Assembly (NCBI GenBank): GCA_045805605.1
Contig: JBJMKX010000106.1
Span: 1-18,819 of the forward strand
Source of the DNA: DATBDE01 sp045805605
GTDB taxonomy: Bacteria > Actinomycetota > Thermoleophilia > Solirubrobacterales > Solirubrobacteraceae
Length of the DNA stretch: 18,819 bases
Direction of reading: 5' to 3'
In this document: positions 1 to 6,635 of the stretch, in pieces
Position numbering within the stretch: the stretch's first letter is position 1
How the letters are laid out: each line of letters starts with the position of its first letter
The notes under the pieces: model-generated
What the model was told of the DNA's origin: nothing
The model's input: only the letters and a program-made list of their open reading frames with translations
Database searches by the model: none
Translations under genes and position numbers: made by a program

Positions 1-1
1 C

Positions 2-28
2 AAGGACGAGCGCGCCGAAGTGGCCTGA
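2..28 (+). CDS. C-terminal tail of an unidentified gene (partial)
   Basis: The frame beginning at base 2 reads KDERAEVA and stops at TGA 26-28. The charged, GC3-rich codons look like the end of a coding region cut by the window edge. The same frame stays protein-like for about 33 more codons after the stop, so the TGA could be an internal nonsense change rather than the original end. Too little is visible to name a family, and a gene on the opposite strand cannot be excluded. Confidence 0.3.
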   Translation, partial: KDERAEVA

Positions 29-129
29 GCCATTCTCGACGCCGCTGGCGAGGTCCTCGGGGTACGCCGGGCCAAGCACGGCTTCACCCCTGCGTCCCGA
101 TCCGGCGACGCCGAGCTATGGCTCACGAC

Positions 130-135
130 TAGATT
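130..135 (+). promoter_or_regulatory. Candidate -10 box (TAGATT) for the macro-domain gene
   Basis: TAGATT fits the actinobacterial TANNNT -10 pattern and ends 8 nt before the GTG at 144. That spacing would put transcription initiation at or next to the start codon, so a leaderless mRNA is expected. No Shine-Dalgarno sequence precedes the GTG. No clear -35 is visible. Confidence 0.45.
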
Positions 136-143
136 GCCTTGCC

Positions 144-641
144 GTGCCGTCGATCGAGGTTCTCGACGCCGACATCACGACCCTCGAGGTCGACGCGATC
201 GCCAACGCGGCCAACACGGAGCTGCGCCACGGGGGCGGGGTCGCCGGGGCCATCTCACGGGCGGCCGGGCCGGAGGTCCAGCGGGAGTCATCGCGCAAGG
301 CGCCGATCGGGATCGGCGAGGCGGTCGAGACGGCGGCGGGCGAGCTGCCCGCCCGCTGGGTGATCCACGCGGCGACGATGGAGCTCGGCGGGCCGACCTC
401 GGCCGAGGTCATCCGCGAGGCCACCGCGTCGACGCTCCGCAAGGCCGACGAACTCGGCGCGCGCTCGCTCGCGCTGGTCGCGTTCGGCACCGGCGTGGGC
501 GGGTTCCCGCTCGACGAGGCGGCCCGGATCCAGGCGGATGAGGTCCGCCGCCATCTCGACAGCGGCAGCGATCTCGAGCGCGTCGTCTTCACCGTTCGCG
601 GGGCCGAGGCGGTGCGGGTCTTCGAGGCCGCGCTGGCCTAG
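144..641 (+). CDS. Macro-domain protein (ADP-ribose-binding / deacetylase type)
   Basis: A 165-residue single-domain protein. It shows the macro-domain signature: a DAIANAAN stretch at about residues 17-24 followed by GGGVAGAI at 30-37, which is the ADP-ribose-binding Asn/Gly loop. A second glycine-rich loop, FGTGVGGFP, lies near residues 117-125 and would contact the diphosphate. Members of this family hydrolyse O-acetyl-ADP-ribose or remove ADP-ribose from proteins or nucleic acids; the exact substrate cannot be read from sequence. The GTG at 144 is chosen because the macro fold begins immediately after it and a -10-like box lies 8 nt upstream. No signal peptide or membrane segment is present, so it is cytoplasmic. 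Its stop codon abuts the stop of the convergent acylphosphatase gene with no bases between. Confidence 0.85.
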   Translation: MPSIEVLDADITTLEVDAIANAANTELRHGGGVAGAISRAAGPEVQRESSRKAPIGIGEAVETAAGELPARWVIHAATMELGGPTSAEVIREATASTLRKADELGARSLALVAFGTGVGGFPLDEAARIQADEVRRHLDSGSDLERVVFTVRGAEAVRVFEAALA

Positions 642-911
642 CTAGCGGACATCGAACTTGCTGAGGCCCTCGGGCTCCTCCTCGCTGACGTCGACGTCAT
701 TGACGTCGGCGCGGCCGGGGCCCTCGCTCGCGAAGCGGACCATCGACTCGACGGCCTCGGGGTCGCCCTCGAACACGGCCTCGACCGCGCCGTCAGGGCG
801 GTTGCGTACCCACCCGGCGACGCCGCGGGACTGGGCGCGGTCGCGGGTGGAGTCGCGGAAGAACACGCCCTGGACGTGCCCGTGCACGACGACGCGCCGG
901 CGGATGCTCAT
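642..911 (-). CDS. acyP: Acylphosphatase
   Basis: An 89-residue protein of typical acylphosphatase length (about 90). The N-terminal signature GHVQGVFFR holds the phosphate-binding arginine (Arg19). GWVRNRPDG holds the asparagine (Asn37) that positions the nucleophilic water. Known members hydrolyse acyl phosphates such as acetyl phosphate and 1,3-bisphosphoglycerate. The C-terminal half is unusually acidic, with a run of glutamates near residues 77-81. The ATG (909-911) overlaps the stop of the upstream monooxygenase gene in an ATGA arrangement, so the two are probably translationally coupled. A metabolic link between them is not evident; the pairing may only be operon packing. Confidence 0.92.
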   Translation of the reverse strand: MSIRRRVVVHGHVQGVFFRDSTRDRAQSRGVAGWVRNRPDGAVEAVFEGDPEAVESMVRFASEGPGRADVNDVDVSEEEPEGLSKFDVR

Positions 912-2404
912 GCCTGCTCGGGGCCGATCAGCACGCGATCGAGATACCCACGCAGCGCCGCCTCATCCGTCTCTCCGGCGATGAACCCGACGTATCCGTC
1001 GGGACGCACCAGGCACAGGGAGGCGCCGCCGAACGCCTTGCGGGCCGACGGCACGGCCGCCGCCCGGACCAGGCCGCGGTACTCCTTGGCGATCAACTCC
1101 GCGACCGGCTCGTCGCCGAACGTGAGCAGCACGTGCTCGATGCCACGCAGCGCGCCGCGCATGTGCGGGTCGGCGTCGGGCACCAGGTCGCCCGCGCGCG
1201 GCGCATCATGCGGGCGGCGGTACTCCGCCACGATCGGGCTGTCGCGGTAGTTGACGTCGCGCTCGGAGATCGACTGGAGCAACCGTCGCTGCACCGGGGC
1301 GAGCGCGGCCACGTGGCGCAGGACGGCGTCGCGCAGCCGCCGCGCCGCCGGGCCGCGAACCAGGCCCATCCGGAACAGCGCCGAGGTCTGCTTGACGACG
1401 CGCTCGGCCACCGGCCAGCGCTCGGTCTCGTAGGTGTCGAGCAGGGCAGCGGGCGCGTGACCCCGCTCCACCAGTGCCAGCTTCCAGGCGAGGTTGTAGG
1501 CGTCCTGCAGGCCCGTGTTCATGCCCTGGCCGCCCGCCGGCGAGTGCACGTGCGCGGCGTCGCCGGCAATGAACGCCCGCCGGTCGCGCACGTGCGATGC
1601 CTGGCGCTCGTTGACGCGGAAGGCGGCGAGCCACCGTGGATCCGCCATCCTGGCCTCCGGGTGGCCGGCGCGCCCGAGGTAGGCCGCGAAGACGTCGAGG
1701 TCGGGCGTCGAGGGCTGCTCGCGCGCACCGCTCGGGCCGATCTCCGCGATCAGGCGCCAGCGGCCCTCCGGCATCGGGAACGCCGCCAGCAGGCCGTCCT
1801 CGAGCAGGAACATGTGCATCTCGTCGGCGGCGAGCGGCCACTGCACCGCGACGTCGGCGAGGCCCCAGTCGAGCTCGACCGTCGAGCCTTCAAAGCCGAT
1901 GGCGAGCCCGTGCCGGACGCTGCTGTGCGCGCCGTCGCAGCCGATGACCCACGGCACCTCGACGGCCTCCTCACCGGCCGGCGAGCGGAGGGTCGCGCGG
2001 ACGCAGCCGGAGTCCTGCTCGAACGCGGCCAACTCGGTGCGGCGCTCGACCGCCACCCCGAGCTCCCGCAGATGGCGCTCGAGCAGCGCCTCGGTCGCGG
2101 ACTGGGGAAGGTCGAGCACGAAAGGAAACGGCCCGCCGATCTCGTCGAAGGCGATGTGGATCAGGCGCTCGCCCGATGTCGACCACATGCTCACGCCGCT
2201 CGCCCGAAGGCCGCGCGCGACGAACGTCCCGGCCAGACCCAGGTCGTCCAGCAGCTCGACGGTGCGCGCGTGGATCGCGAGCGCGCGCGACTCGATGGCG
2301 GCGTGCTCGTCGCGGTCGATGACGCGCACCTGCAGGCCGTGACGCGCGAGCTCGGCCGCCATCAGCAGCCCGGTCGGCCCGGCCCCCACGACGAGCGCGT
2401 CCAT
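908..2404 (-). CDS. FAD-dependent monooxygenase (PheA/TfdB, aromatic hydroxylase family)
   Basis: A 498-residue class A flavoprotein monooxygenase. The N-terminal Rossmann motif GAGPTG (residues 7-12) binds the ADP part of FAD. The DG motif in VIGCDGAHSS (Asp157-Gly158) is the FAD/NADPH-binding signature. FIAGDAAHVHSPAGGQGMN (GD at 281-282) is the second FAD motif. The C-terminus carries LVRPDGYVGF (about 465-474), typical of the thioredoxin-like tail of phenol and polyketide hydroxylases. These enzymes insert one oxygen atom into aromatic or polyketide substrates using NAD(P)H; the substrate here is unknown. The ATG at 2404 is chosen because the Rossmann strand starts there and a TAGGTT box lies 8 nt upstream. 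It is the first gene of a two-gene operon with acyP. Confidence 0.92.
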   Translation of the reverse strand: MDALVVGAGPTGLLMAAELARHGLQVRVIDRDEHAAIESRALAIHARTVELLDDLGLAGTFVARGLRASGVSMWSTSGERLIHIAFDEIGGPFPFVLDLPQSATEALLERHLRELGVAVERRTELAAFEQDSGCVRATLRSPAGEEAVEVPWVIGCDGAHSSVRHGLAIGFEGSTVELDWGLADVAVQWPLAADEMHMFLLEDGLLAAFPMPEGRWRLIAEIGPSGAREQPSTPDLDVFAAYLGRAGHPEARMADPRWLAAFRVNERQASHVRDRRAFIAGDAAHVHSPAGGQGMNTGLQDAYNLAWKLALVERGHAPAALLDTYETERWPVAERVVKQTSALFRMGLVRGPAARRLRDAVLRHVAALAPVQRRLLQSISERDVNYRDSPIVAEYRRPHDAPRAGDLVPDADPHMRGALRGIEHVLLTFGDEPVAELIAKEYRGLVRAAAVPSARKAFGGASLCLVRPDGYVGFIAGETDEAALRGYLDRVLIGPEQA

Positions 2405-2412
2405 GGGGCGCG

Positions 2413-2418
2413 AACCTA
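2413..2418 (-). promoter_or_regulatory. Candidate -10 box (TAGGTT) for the monooxygenase gene
   Basis: On the minus strand TAGGTT sits within TATAGGTT and ends 8 nt before the ATG at 2404. There is no Shine-Dalgarno sequence, so the transcript is probably leaderless. The nested hairpin at 2453-2499 lies just upstream, where an operator could act. Confidence 0.45.
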
Positions 2419-2452
2419 TACGACCGCATGGCCAGCTCGCGTGAAGGTGCAA

Positions 2453-2499
2453 CCGAGTGTCGAATTTGTCAGCCTCCGGCTGACGTAATCGACACTCGG
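2453..2499. repeat. Nested inverted repeat (long hairpin, REP-like or operator)
   Basis: The outer arms CCGAGTGTCGA (2453-2463) and TCGACACTCGG (2489-2499) are perfect 11-bp reverse complements. The inner arms GTCAGCC (2468-2474) and GGCTGAC (2478-2484) are perfect 7-bp reverse complements around a TCC loop. The two 4-nt linkers between the arms also pair partly, so the whole 47 nt can form a nearly continuous hairpin. It lies between the divergent monooxygenase gene and a truncated regulator gene, and ends 6 nt before that fragment's first ATG. Possible roles are a dispersed palindromic repeat, a regulator site or an insertion scar. Confidence 0.8.
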
Positions 2500-2505
2500 A
2501 GCCCG

Positions 2506-2754
2506 ATGAGCCCGCGCCACTTCGCCCGCCGCTTCCGCCTCGAGGTCGGCACGACCCCGGCGCGCTACGTCGAGCGCGTGCGCGTCGAGGCGGCCCGCCG
2601 CCGGCTCGAGCAGACCGCCGATCCGATCGAGGCCGTCGCGCCGGCGTGCGCCTCCGGCACCGCCGAGACGATGCGCCGCGCGTTCGTGCGCGCGCTCGGC
2701 GTCGCGCCCGCCGAGTGCCGGCGCCGCTTCCAGGCGCCGACCCCCGTCCCCTAG
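2506..2754 (+). pseudogene. Truncated GlxA/AraC-family regulator (C-terminal HTH remnant)
   Basis: The 82 codons from ATG 2506 match only the C-terminal AraC/XylS DNA-binding region. MSPRHFARRFRLEVGTTP resembles the recognition end of the first helix-turn-helix plus the linker helix, and AETMRRAFVRALGVAPAECR resembles the second. GlxA-type regulators are usually about 320 residues with an N-terminal DJ-1-like domain; that domain and the first helices are missing. The usual turn before the second recognition helix (about RCGFGSAET in relatives) is degraded to ACASGTAET. The frame is open further upstream but runs through the hairpin and is not regulator-like. It ends 17 nt before the DJ-1/PfpI gene, the common partner of GlxA regulators, which supports a decayed local regulator. 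A functional small protein is less likely. Confidence 0.7.
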
Positions 2755-2756
2755 CC

Positions 2757-2763
2757 GAAGGAG
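2757..2763 (+). promoter_or_regulatory. Ribosome binding site GAAGGAG for the DJ-1/PfpI gene
   Basis: GAAGGAG lies 8 nt upstream of ATG 2772 and fixes that start against longer in-frame extensions into the regulator remnant. It is one of only two strong Shine-Dalgarno sites I see in the window, so this gene is probably translated from a leadered transcript. Confidence 0.7.
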
Positions 2764-2771
2764 CCTCGCCC

Positions 2772-3404
2772 ATGCAGATCGCCATCCCCCTCTACGACCG
2801 CTTCACCGCGCTCGACGCCGTCGGGCCGTACGACGTGCTCGGGCGCCTGCCTGGCGCGGACCTCGCGTTCGTCGCCGTCGAGCCAGGGCCGGTGCGCACC
2901 GAGCAGCGCACGCTCGCGCTCACCGCCGACAAGGCGCTGAGCGAGGTCCCACGTCCCGACATCGTCATGGTCCCCGGCGGGTTCGGCACCCGCTACCTGC
3001 TCGACGACGAGGCCATCCTCGGCTGGCTGCGGGAGGCCCACGAGCACAGCAAATGGACGACCTCGGTGTGCACCGGCTCGCTGCTGCTGGCCGCCGCCGG
3101 GATCCTCGACGGGGTCGAGGCCGCGACGCACTGGCTTGCCCGCGACGAGCTCGCCGCCCTCGGCGCGATCTCGGTGCCCGAGCGCGTGGTACAGCGGGGC
3201 AAGATCGTCACCGCCGCCGGGGTCTCCTCGGGCATCGACATGGCGCTGCACCTCGTCGCGCTCGAGGCCGGCGAGATGGCGGCTCAGGCGATCCAGCTGG
3301 GCATCGAGTACGACCCGCAGCCGCCGTTCGACGCCGGCTCGCCCGAGAAGGCGCCGGCCGAGGTGGTCGAGTTCATGCGCACCGTCGGCGTCCAGAACGC
3401 CTAG
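2772..3404 (+). CDS. DJ-1/PfpI family protein, isonitrile hydratase-like
   Basis: A 210-residue single-domain DJ-1/PfpI protein. The nucleophile elbow is SVCTGSLLLAAAG with Cys100-Thr101. IVMVPGGFGTR (about 64-74) is the conserved glycine turn. LDAVGPYDVL near residues 14-23 supplies an N-terminal Asp (Asp15). A Cys-Thr pair plus an early Asp is the pattern described for Pseudomonas isonitrile hydratase InhA, which adds water to isonitriles to give N-formamides. The same fold also forms the N-terminal half of GlxA regulators, so a sensory or other hydrolytic role is possible. The sequence is intact and the start is set by a good ribosome binding site. It follows the remnant of a GlxA regulator, so it has probably lost its dedicated control. 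Confidence 0.85.
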   Translation: MQIAIPLYDRFTALDAVGPYDVLGRLPGADLAFVAVEPGPVRTEQRTLALTADKALSEVPRPDIVMVPGGFGTRYLLDDEAILGWLREAHEHSKWTTSVCTGSLLLAAAGILDGVEAATHWLARDELAALGAISVPERVVQRGKIVTAAGVSSGIDMALHLVALEAGEMAAQAIQLGIEYDPQPPFDAGSPEKAPAEVVEFMRTVGVQNA

Positions 3405-3413
3405 TCACGCCCG

Positions 3414-3437
3414 CCGGCCCAGCCGGCCTGGGGCCGG
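3414..3437. terminator. GC-rich hairpin between convergent genes, possible bidirectional terminator
   Basis: CCGGCCCAG (3414-3422) pairs with CTGGGGCCGG (3428-3437) with one bulged G and a five-base loop. It sits in the 56-nt gap between the convergent DJ-1/PfpI and coiled-coil genes. There is no U-tract on either strand, so intrinsic termination is plausible but unproven. Confidence 0.45.
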
Positions 3438-3460
3438 CCGACCGGCGCGCGCTCTGACGA

Positions 3461-4717
3461 TCAGAAGTCCAGCCTTCGCTGTTCGGGCGCGGTCGCGGCC
3501 AGCGCCGCGTCCAGCGCGGCGGCGATCTCGCGCAGCTGCTCGCGCACGCGGGTTGCCAGCGCCTCGATCGAGCCCTGGGCGTCGCCGATCTTCGTGGTCG
3601 CCGCAGTCAGCGACGACTTGATCGCCTTGACGCCGTCCATGGTCGCCAGCGCTGCGTCGACCGCCTCGCGCAGCGCGGCAGCGTCGAGGTCATCGGTATC
3701 GGCGCGCGCCATGAGCACGCGGGCGCGCGCCAGCGCATAGGCGACCTCGAGCGCGAGAGGTCCCTCGTCGGGGTCGAACGCCACCATGAGCTTGTCGCCG
3801 CCGTACTCCCGCAGCGCCGTGGTGCGCGCCGGCAGCTTGTCCTCGCCCGAGACCACGAGGACCGCGAAGTCGGCCGACCGCTGGGCGAGCGCCTGGTCGA
3901 GCGTCTCGATCGCGCGCGGCTTGGACAGCCGCGCGTCCTTGGCCTCGAAGACGATGCGCCCGCGTGGGGCGCCGCGGCAGCCCTCGATGTCGACGACGAC
4001 ATCTCCCGTCTTTCCGCCGCCGCCTTCGATGTCGCCGACGGCGTCGCAGTCGTCGCCCTGGGCGGCGGCGATCGCGTCGAGCGCCTCGAACACCGCCTCC
4101 TCGTACGTGCGCCCCTTGGCCGTGCCCCGGTCGCGCTCGGCCTCGAGCTCGGCCTGCTTTTCGGCCTCGGCCTGCGCGCGCTCGAGCTTGACTTCGAGCG
4201 CCCCCAGCTTCTCGACCATCGCGCGCAGCTGGTCGCCCTGCTGGCGAGCCATGTCGCGCATGAGCTCGCGCACGAGCTCGTGCTGCGAGCGCTTGAGCGC
4301 CTCCTCCACCAACGCGCGGACGCGGTGCTGTACGGCGGTGGCGGACTCCTCGGAGAAGTGCCGCTGCAGGGTCTTGGGGAGCACCCCGGTCTCCGGCGCG
4401 AACGCGGCCTCGAGCTGGCGCGCGAGCTGCTCGGCCACCGCGCCGGCGCGCTCGCCGAACGCGGTCTCGACCTCGCGCGCCTGCTTCTCGAACTCCGTGC
4501 GCACGAACTCGGCGTTGGCGCCGGCCTGCTCACGGTCGAGCACGCGCGCGCCGATCTCGATCGCGTCCAGGAGCAGGCGGGCCGGGTCCTCACCCGCCTC
4601 CTCGCGCTCGTGCACGAGCCGGACGGCCACGGCGTCGTCGACAACGAGCCCGTCGACGGCGACGCGGTCGCCGACGGTGCGGACGGACGGGGGACGAAGG
4701 GGAAGAGCGGCTTCCAT
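3461..4717 (-). CDS. Coiled-coil protein with PD-(D/E)XK nuclease-like core
   Basis: A 418-residue cytoplasmic protein with no signal peptide or membrane segment. Residues about 60-200 are Ala/Glu/Arg-rich and predicted coiled coil, with a dense stretch at 170-197. A compact domain follows at 201-300: RTYEEAVFEAL (Glu206/207), KTGDVVVDIEG (Asp239) and RIVFEAKDARL (Glu258, Lys260). The spacing Glu, then GD, then ExK is the signature of the PD-(D/E)XK restriction-endonuclease-like fold. The C-terminus (about 355-410) is helical again. I cannot name a family. The architecture suggests a DNA-acting or DNA-repair-like role, but that is inference from four residues and catalysis is not shown. It is transcribed alone, divergent from the acyl-CoA synthetase; a TACGGT box lies 11 nt before ATG 4717. 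Confidence 0.75.
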   Translation of the reverse strand: MEAALPLRPPSVRTVGDRVAVDGLVVDDAVAVRLVHEREEAGEDPARLLLDAIEIGARVLDREQAGANAEFVRTEFEKQAREVETAFGERAGAVAEQLARQLEAAFAPETGVLPKTLQRHFSEESATAVQHRVRALVEEALKRSQHELVRELMRDMARQQGDQLRAMVEKLGALEVKLERAQAEAEKQAELEAERDRGTAKGRTYEEAVFEALDAIAAAQGDDCDAVGDIEGGGGKTGDVVVDIEGCRGAPRGRIVFEAKDARLSKPRAIETLDQALAQRSADFAVLVVSGEDKLPARTTALREYGGDKLMVAFDPDEGPLALEVAYALARARVLMARADTDDLDAAALREAVDAALATMDGVKAIKSSLTAATTKIGDAQGSIEALATRVREQLREIAAALDAALAATAPEQRRLDF

Positions 4718-4728
4718 GGGGACTCTTC

Positions 4729-4734
4729 ACCGTA
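4729..4734 (-). promoter_or_regulatory. Candidate -10 box (TACGGT) for the coiled-coil gene
   Basis: TACGGT on the minus strand ends 11 nt before ATG 4717. A GAAGAG sequence overlaps the spacer and could act as a weak ribosome binding site if the transcript carries a short leader. Confidence 0.4.
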
Positions 4735-4782
4735 GGTCGTGCCCCGGACGGCATGCTGACGACGATTTACCGAACCTCGGCG

Positions 4783-4788
4783 TAGGGT
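4783..4788 (+). promoter_or_regulatory. Candidate -10 box (TAGGGT) for the acyl-CoA synthetase gene
   Basis: TAGGGT ends 12 nt before ATG 4801, giving a very short or absent leader. The 83-nt divergent spacer therefore holds two back-to-back candidate promoters, this one and TACGGT on the other strand. Confidence 0.4.
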
Positions 4789-4800
4789 TAGCGCCGGCTC

Positions 4801-6435
4801 ATGAGCTTGCTCACCGGGATCGAGACGCGCGTCCTGAACGTCGGGACGCTCATCTCGTCGGGGCTCATCCGGCCCATGCGCCCAGACCACCTGGTTCGGT
4901 TCGGCCGCCTCTACCTCGCGTGGGGTCCGACCCCCGCGCTGGGCTACATGGTCGGGGCCCTGACGCGCGGCGACGAGACCGCCGTCATCGACGAGTTGGG
5001 CGCGCTGACGTTCGACGAGATGAACCGCCGCACGAACGCCCTCGCGCATGCGTGGGCCGATGTCGGGATCAACGAGGGGGACCGCGTGGCCGTGATGTGC
5101 CGCAACCACCGCGGCTTCATCGACGCCACCGTCGCGTTGTCCAAGCTCGGCGCCCATTGCCTGTACCTGAACACTTCGTTCGCGGGCCCGCAGATCACCG
5201 ACGTGGTCAACCGCGAGGAGGCCACGGCGATCGTCTACGACCAGGAGTTCGGCAACCTGATCGCCGACGCCGCCGAGGGCCGCAGGACCTACTTGGCGTG
5301 GCAGGACCCCGAGGCGGGCGAACCCGACGGGGAGGTTCCCGACGTCGACGACTCGCTCGAGCACCTCATCCGCCGCGGCGATCCGACCGACCCGGTGCCG
5401 CCGTCCGAGCCGGGCAAGACCGTCATCCTGACCTCGGGCACGACCGGCACGCCGAAGGGCGCCTCGCGCCAGTCGCCGACGTCGCTCGACCCGGCGGGGG
5501 CGCTGCTGTCGAAGATTCCCGTCAAGGCCGGCGAGGTGACGATGGTCGCCGCGCCGCTGTTCCACGCCTGGGGCTTCGCGCACTTCGTCCTCGGCATGGG
5601 CATGGGCTCGACGCTCGTGCTCCGGCGCAAGTTCGACCCCGAGCAGACGCTCGCCGCCACCGCCGAGCACCGCGCCACCGCGCTCGTCGTGGTGCCGGTG
5701 ATGCTGCAGCGCATCCTCGAGGTGCCCGAGGAGGTGCGCGACCGCTATGACCTGCGCGCGCTCCGCGTCATTGCCGTCAGCGGCTCGGCCCTGCCGGGCC
5801 AGCTGGCGACCGCGACCATGGATGCGTTCGGCGACATCGTCTACAACCTCTACGGATCGACCGAGGTGGCGTGGGCGACGATCGCGACGCCCGAGGACCT
5901 GCGCGCCGCCCCCGGCTGCGCCGGCCGCCCGCCCCGCGGGACGATCATCAAGCTCTACGACGAGGACGGGCGGGAGGTGCCGCAGGGCGAGACCGGCCGC
6001 ATCTTCGTCGGCAACGAGATGATGTTCGAGGGCTACACCGGCGGAGGGTCCAAGGAGGTCATCAACGGACTGATGGCCACCGGCGACGTGGGCCACTTCG
6101 ACCGCGGCGGGCGCCTGCACGTCGACGGGCGCGACGACGACATGATCGTCTCGGGCGGGGAGAACGTCTTCCCGGCCGAGGTGGAGGACCTGCTCTCCGG
6201 CCACAAGGCCGTGGCCGACGTGGCCGTGTTCGGCGTCGATGACGAGAAGTTCGGCCAGCGCCTGAAGGCGGTCGTGGTCAAGCGCGGCGGCCAGACGGTC
6301 ACCGAGAAGGAGCTCAAGGACTACGTGAGGTCCAACCTGGCCGGCTACAAGGTGCCGCGCGAGGTCGACTTCATCGACGAGTTGCCGCGCACGTCGACCG
6401 GCAAGATCCTCAAGCGCGAGCTGGCAGCCGGATGA
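4801..6435 (+). CDS. Acyl-CoA synthetase (class I adenylate-forming, AMP-dependent)
   Basis: A 544-residue ANL-superfamily enzyme of normal length. The AMP-binding P-loop TSGTTGTPKG is at 211-220. The YGSTE adenine-binding motif is at 351-355. The hinge-region block MATGDVGHFDRGGRLHVDGR (about 425-444) leads to the C-terminal domain, followed by DDMIVSGGENVFPAEVE. The catalytic lysine lies in TSTGKILKREL (Lys535). It would adenylate a carboxylic acid with ATP and transfer it to CoA. The residues after the P-loop are ASRQSP rather than the more usual V.. H pattern, so chain-length preference cannot be assigned. It is cytoplasmic with no membrane segment. It is transcribed alone, divergent from the coiled-coil gene, and nothing nearby completes a beta-oxidation operon. 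A long-chain or medium-chain fatty acid is the likely substrate class. Confidence 0.93.
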   Translation: MSLLTGIETRVLNVGTLISSGLIRPMRPDHLVRFGRLYLAWGPTPALGYMVGALTRGDETAVIDELGALTFDEMNRRTNALAHAWADVGINEGDRVAVMCRNHRGFIDATVALSKLGAHCLYLNTSFAGPQITDVVNREEATAIVYDQEFGNLIADAAEGRRTYLAWQDPEAGEPDGEVPDVDDSLEHLIRRGDPTDPVPPSEPGKTVILTSGTTGTPKGASRQSPTSLDPAGALLSKIPVKAGEVTMVAAPLFHAWGFAHFVLGMGMGSTLVLRRKFDPEQTLAATAEHRATALVVVPVMLQRILEVPEEVRDRYDLRALRVIAVSGSALPGQLATATMDAFGDIVYNLYGSTEVAWATIATPEDLRAAPGCAGRPPRGTIIKLYDEDGREVPQGETGRIFVGNEMMFEGYTGGGSKEVINGLMATGDVGHFDRGGRLHVDGRDDDMIVSGGENVFPAEVEDLLSGHKAVADVAVFGVDDEKFGQRLKAVVVKRGGQTVTEKELKDYVRSNLAGYKVPREVDFIDELPRTSTGKILKRELAAG

Positions 6436-6488
6436 CCGACGGCGTGCAGAGCAGCGAGCCCGGATCAGCGAGCGCCGCCCGCCGTCGG
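6436..6488 (+). terminator. Inverted repeat after the acyl-CoA synthetase gene
   Basis: CCGACGGCG (6436-6444), immediately after the TGA, is the perfect reverse complement of CGCCGTCGG (6480-6488). The 35-nt loop is long and there is no U-tract, so this is only a weak terminator candidate. Confidence 0.3.
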
Positions 6489-6505
6489 AGGGTGTGGAAG
6501 CCTGA

Positions 6506-6533
6506 GGCATCAGGCATCAGGCATCAGGCATCA
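6506..6533. repeat. Four perfect tandem copies of a 7-bp repeat (GGCATCA)
   Basis: GGCATCA is repeated four times without mismatch; on the minus strand it reads TGATGCC. The first minus-strand copy supplies the TGA stop of the small ORF at 6531-6629. A 7-bp unit is not a multiple of three, so copy-number change would alter any reading frame that crosses it. Confidence 0.95.
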
Positions 6534-6629
6534 GCGCAGCAGGATCCCGATGACGAGGGCGTAGACCTCGGCGAAGCCACGGGTCTCGGCGCGCGTCGGA
6601 TGGTGGCGGGCGACGTGCGTCTCGGCCAC
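6531..6629 (-). CDS. 32-codon ORF, possible truncated membrane protein
   Basis: A GTG start (6627-6629) follows a TAGCGT box by 6 nt, a good leaderless arrangement. The product is 32 residues: a polar N-terminus rich in His, Thr and Arg, then GFAEVYALVIGILLR, which is the beginning of a transmembrane helix. The stop TGA is the first triplet of the 7-bp tandem repeat, cutting the hydrophobic stretch short. The segment around EVYALVIGILL is reminiscent of the start of DUF4383-type small membrane proteins, so this may be their N-terminal fragment; that is a guess from a few residues. It overlaps the decayed 3' end of the SRPBCC pseudogene in another frame. It could also be a real micropeptide. 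Confidence 0.35.
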   Translation of the reverse strand: MAETHVARHHPTRAETRGFAEVYALVIGILLR

Positions 6630-6635
6630 GGATCG

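Noticed and set aside
2405..2785. In-frame N-terminal extension of the monooxygenase to 2785
   Set aside because: The added residues are Arg-rich noise that overlaps the regulator remnant and the hairpin. The Rossmann motif and -10 box place the start at 2404.
3607..6510. A 967-codon open frame on the minus strand spanning the coiled-coil and acyl-CoA synthetase genes
   Set aside because: Its composition is Arg/His/Pro/Ser-rich with no motifs. It is the antisense or shifted frame of two well-supported genes and is a GC-bias artefact.
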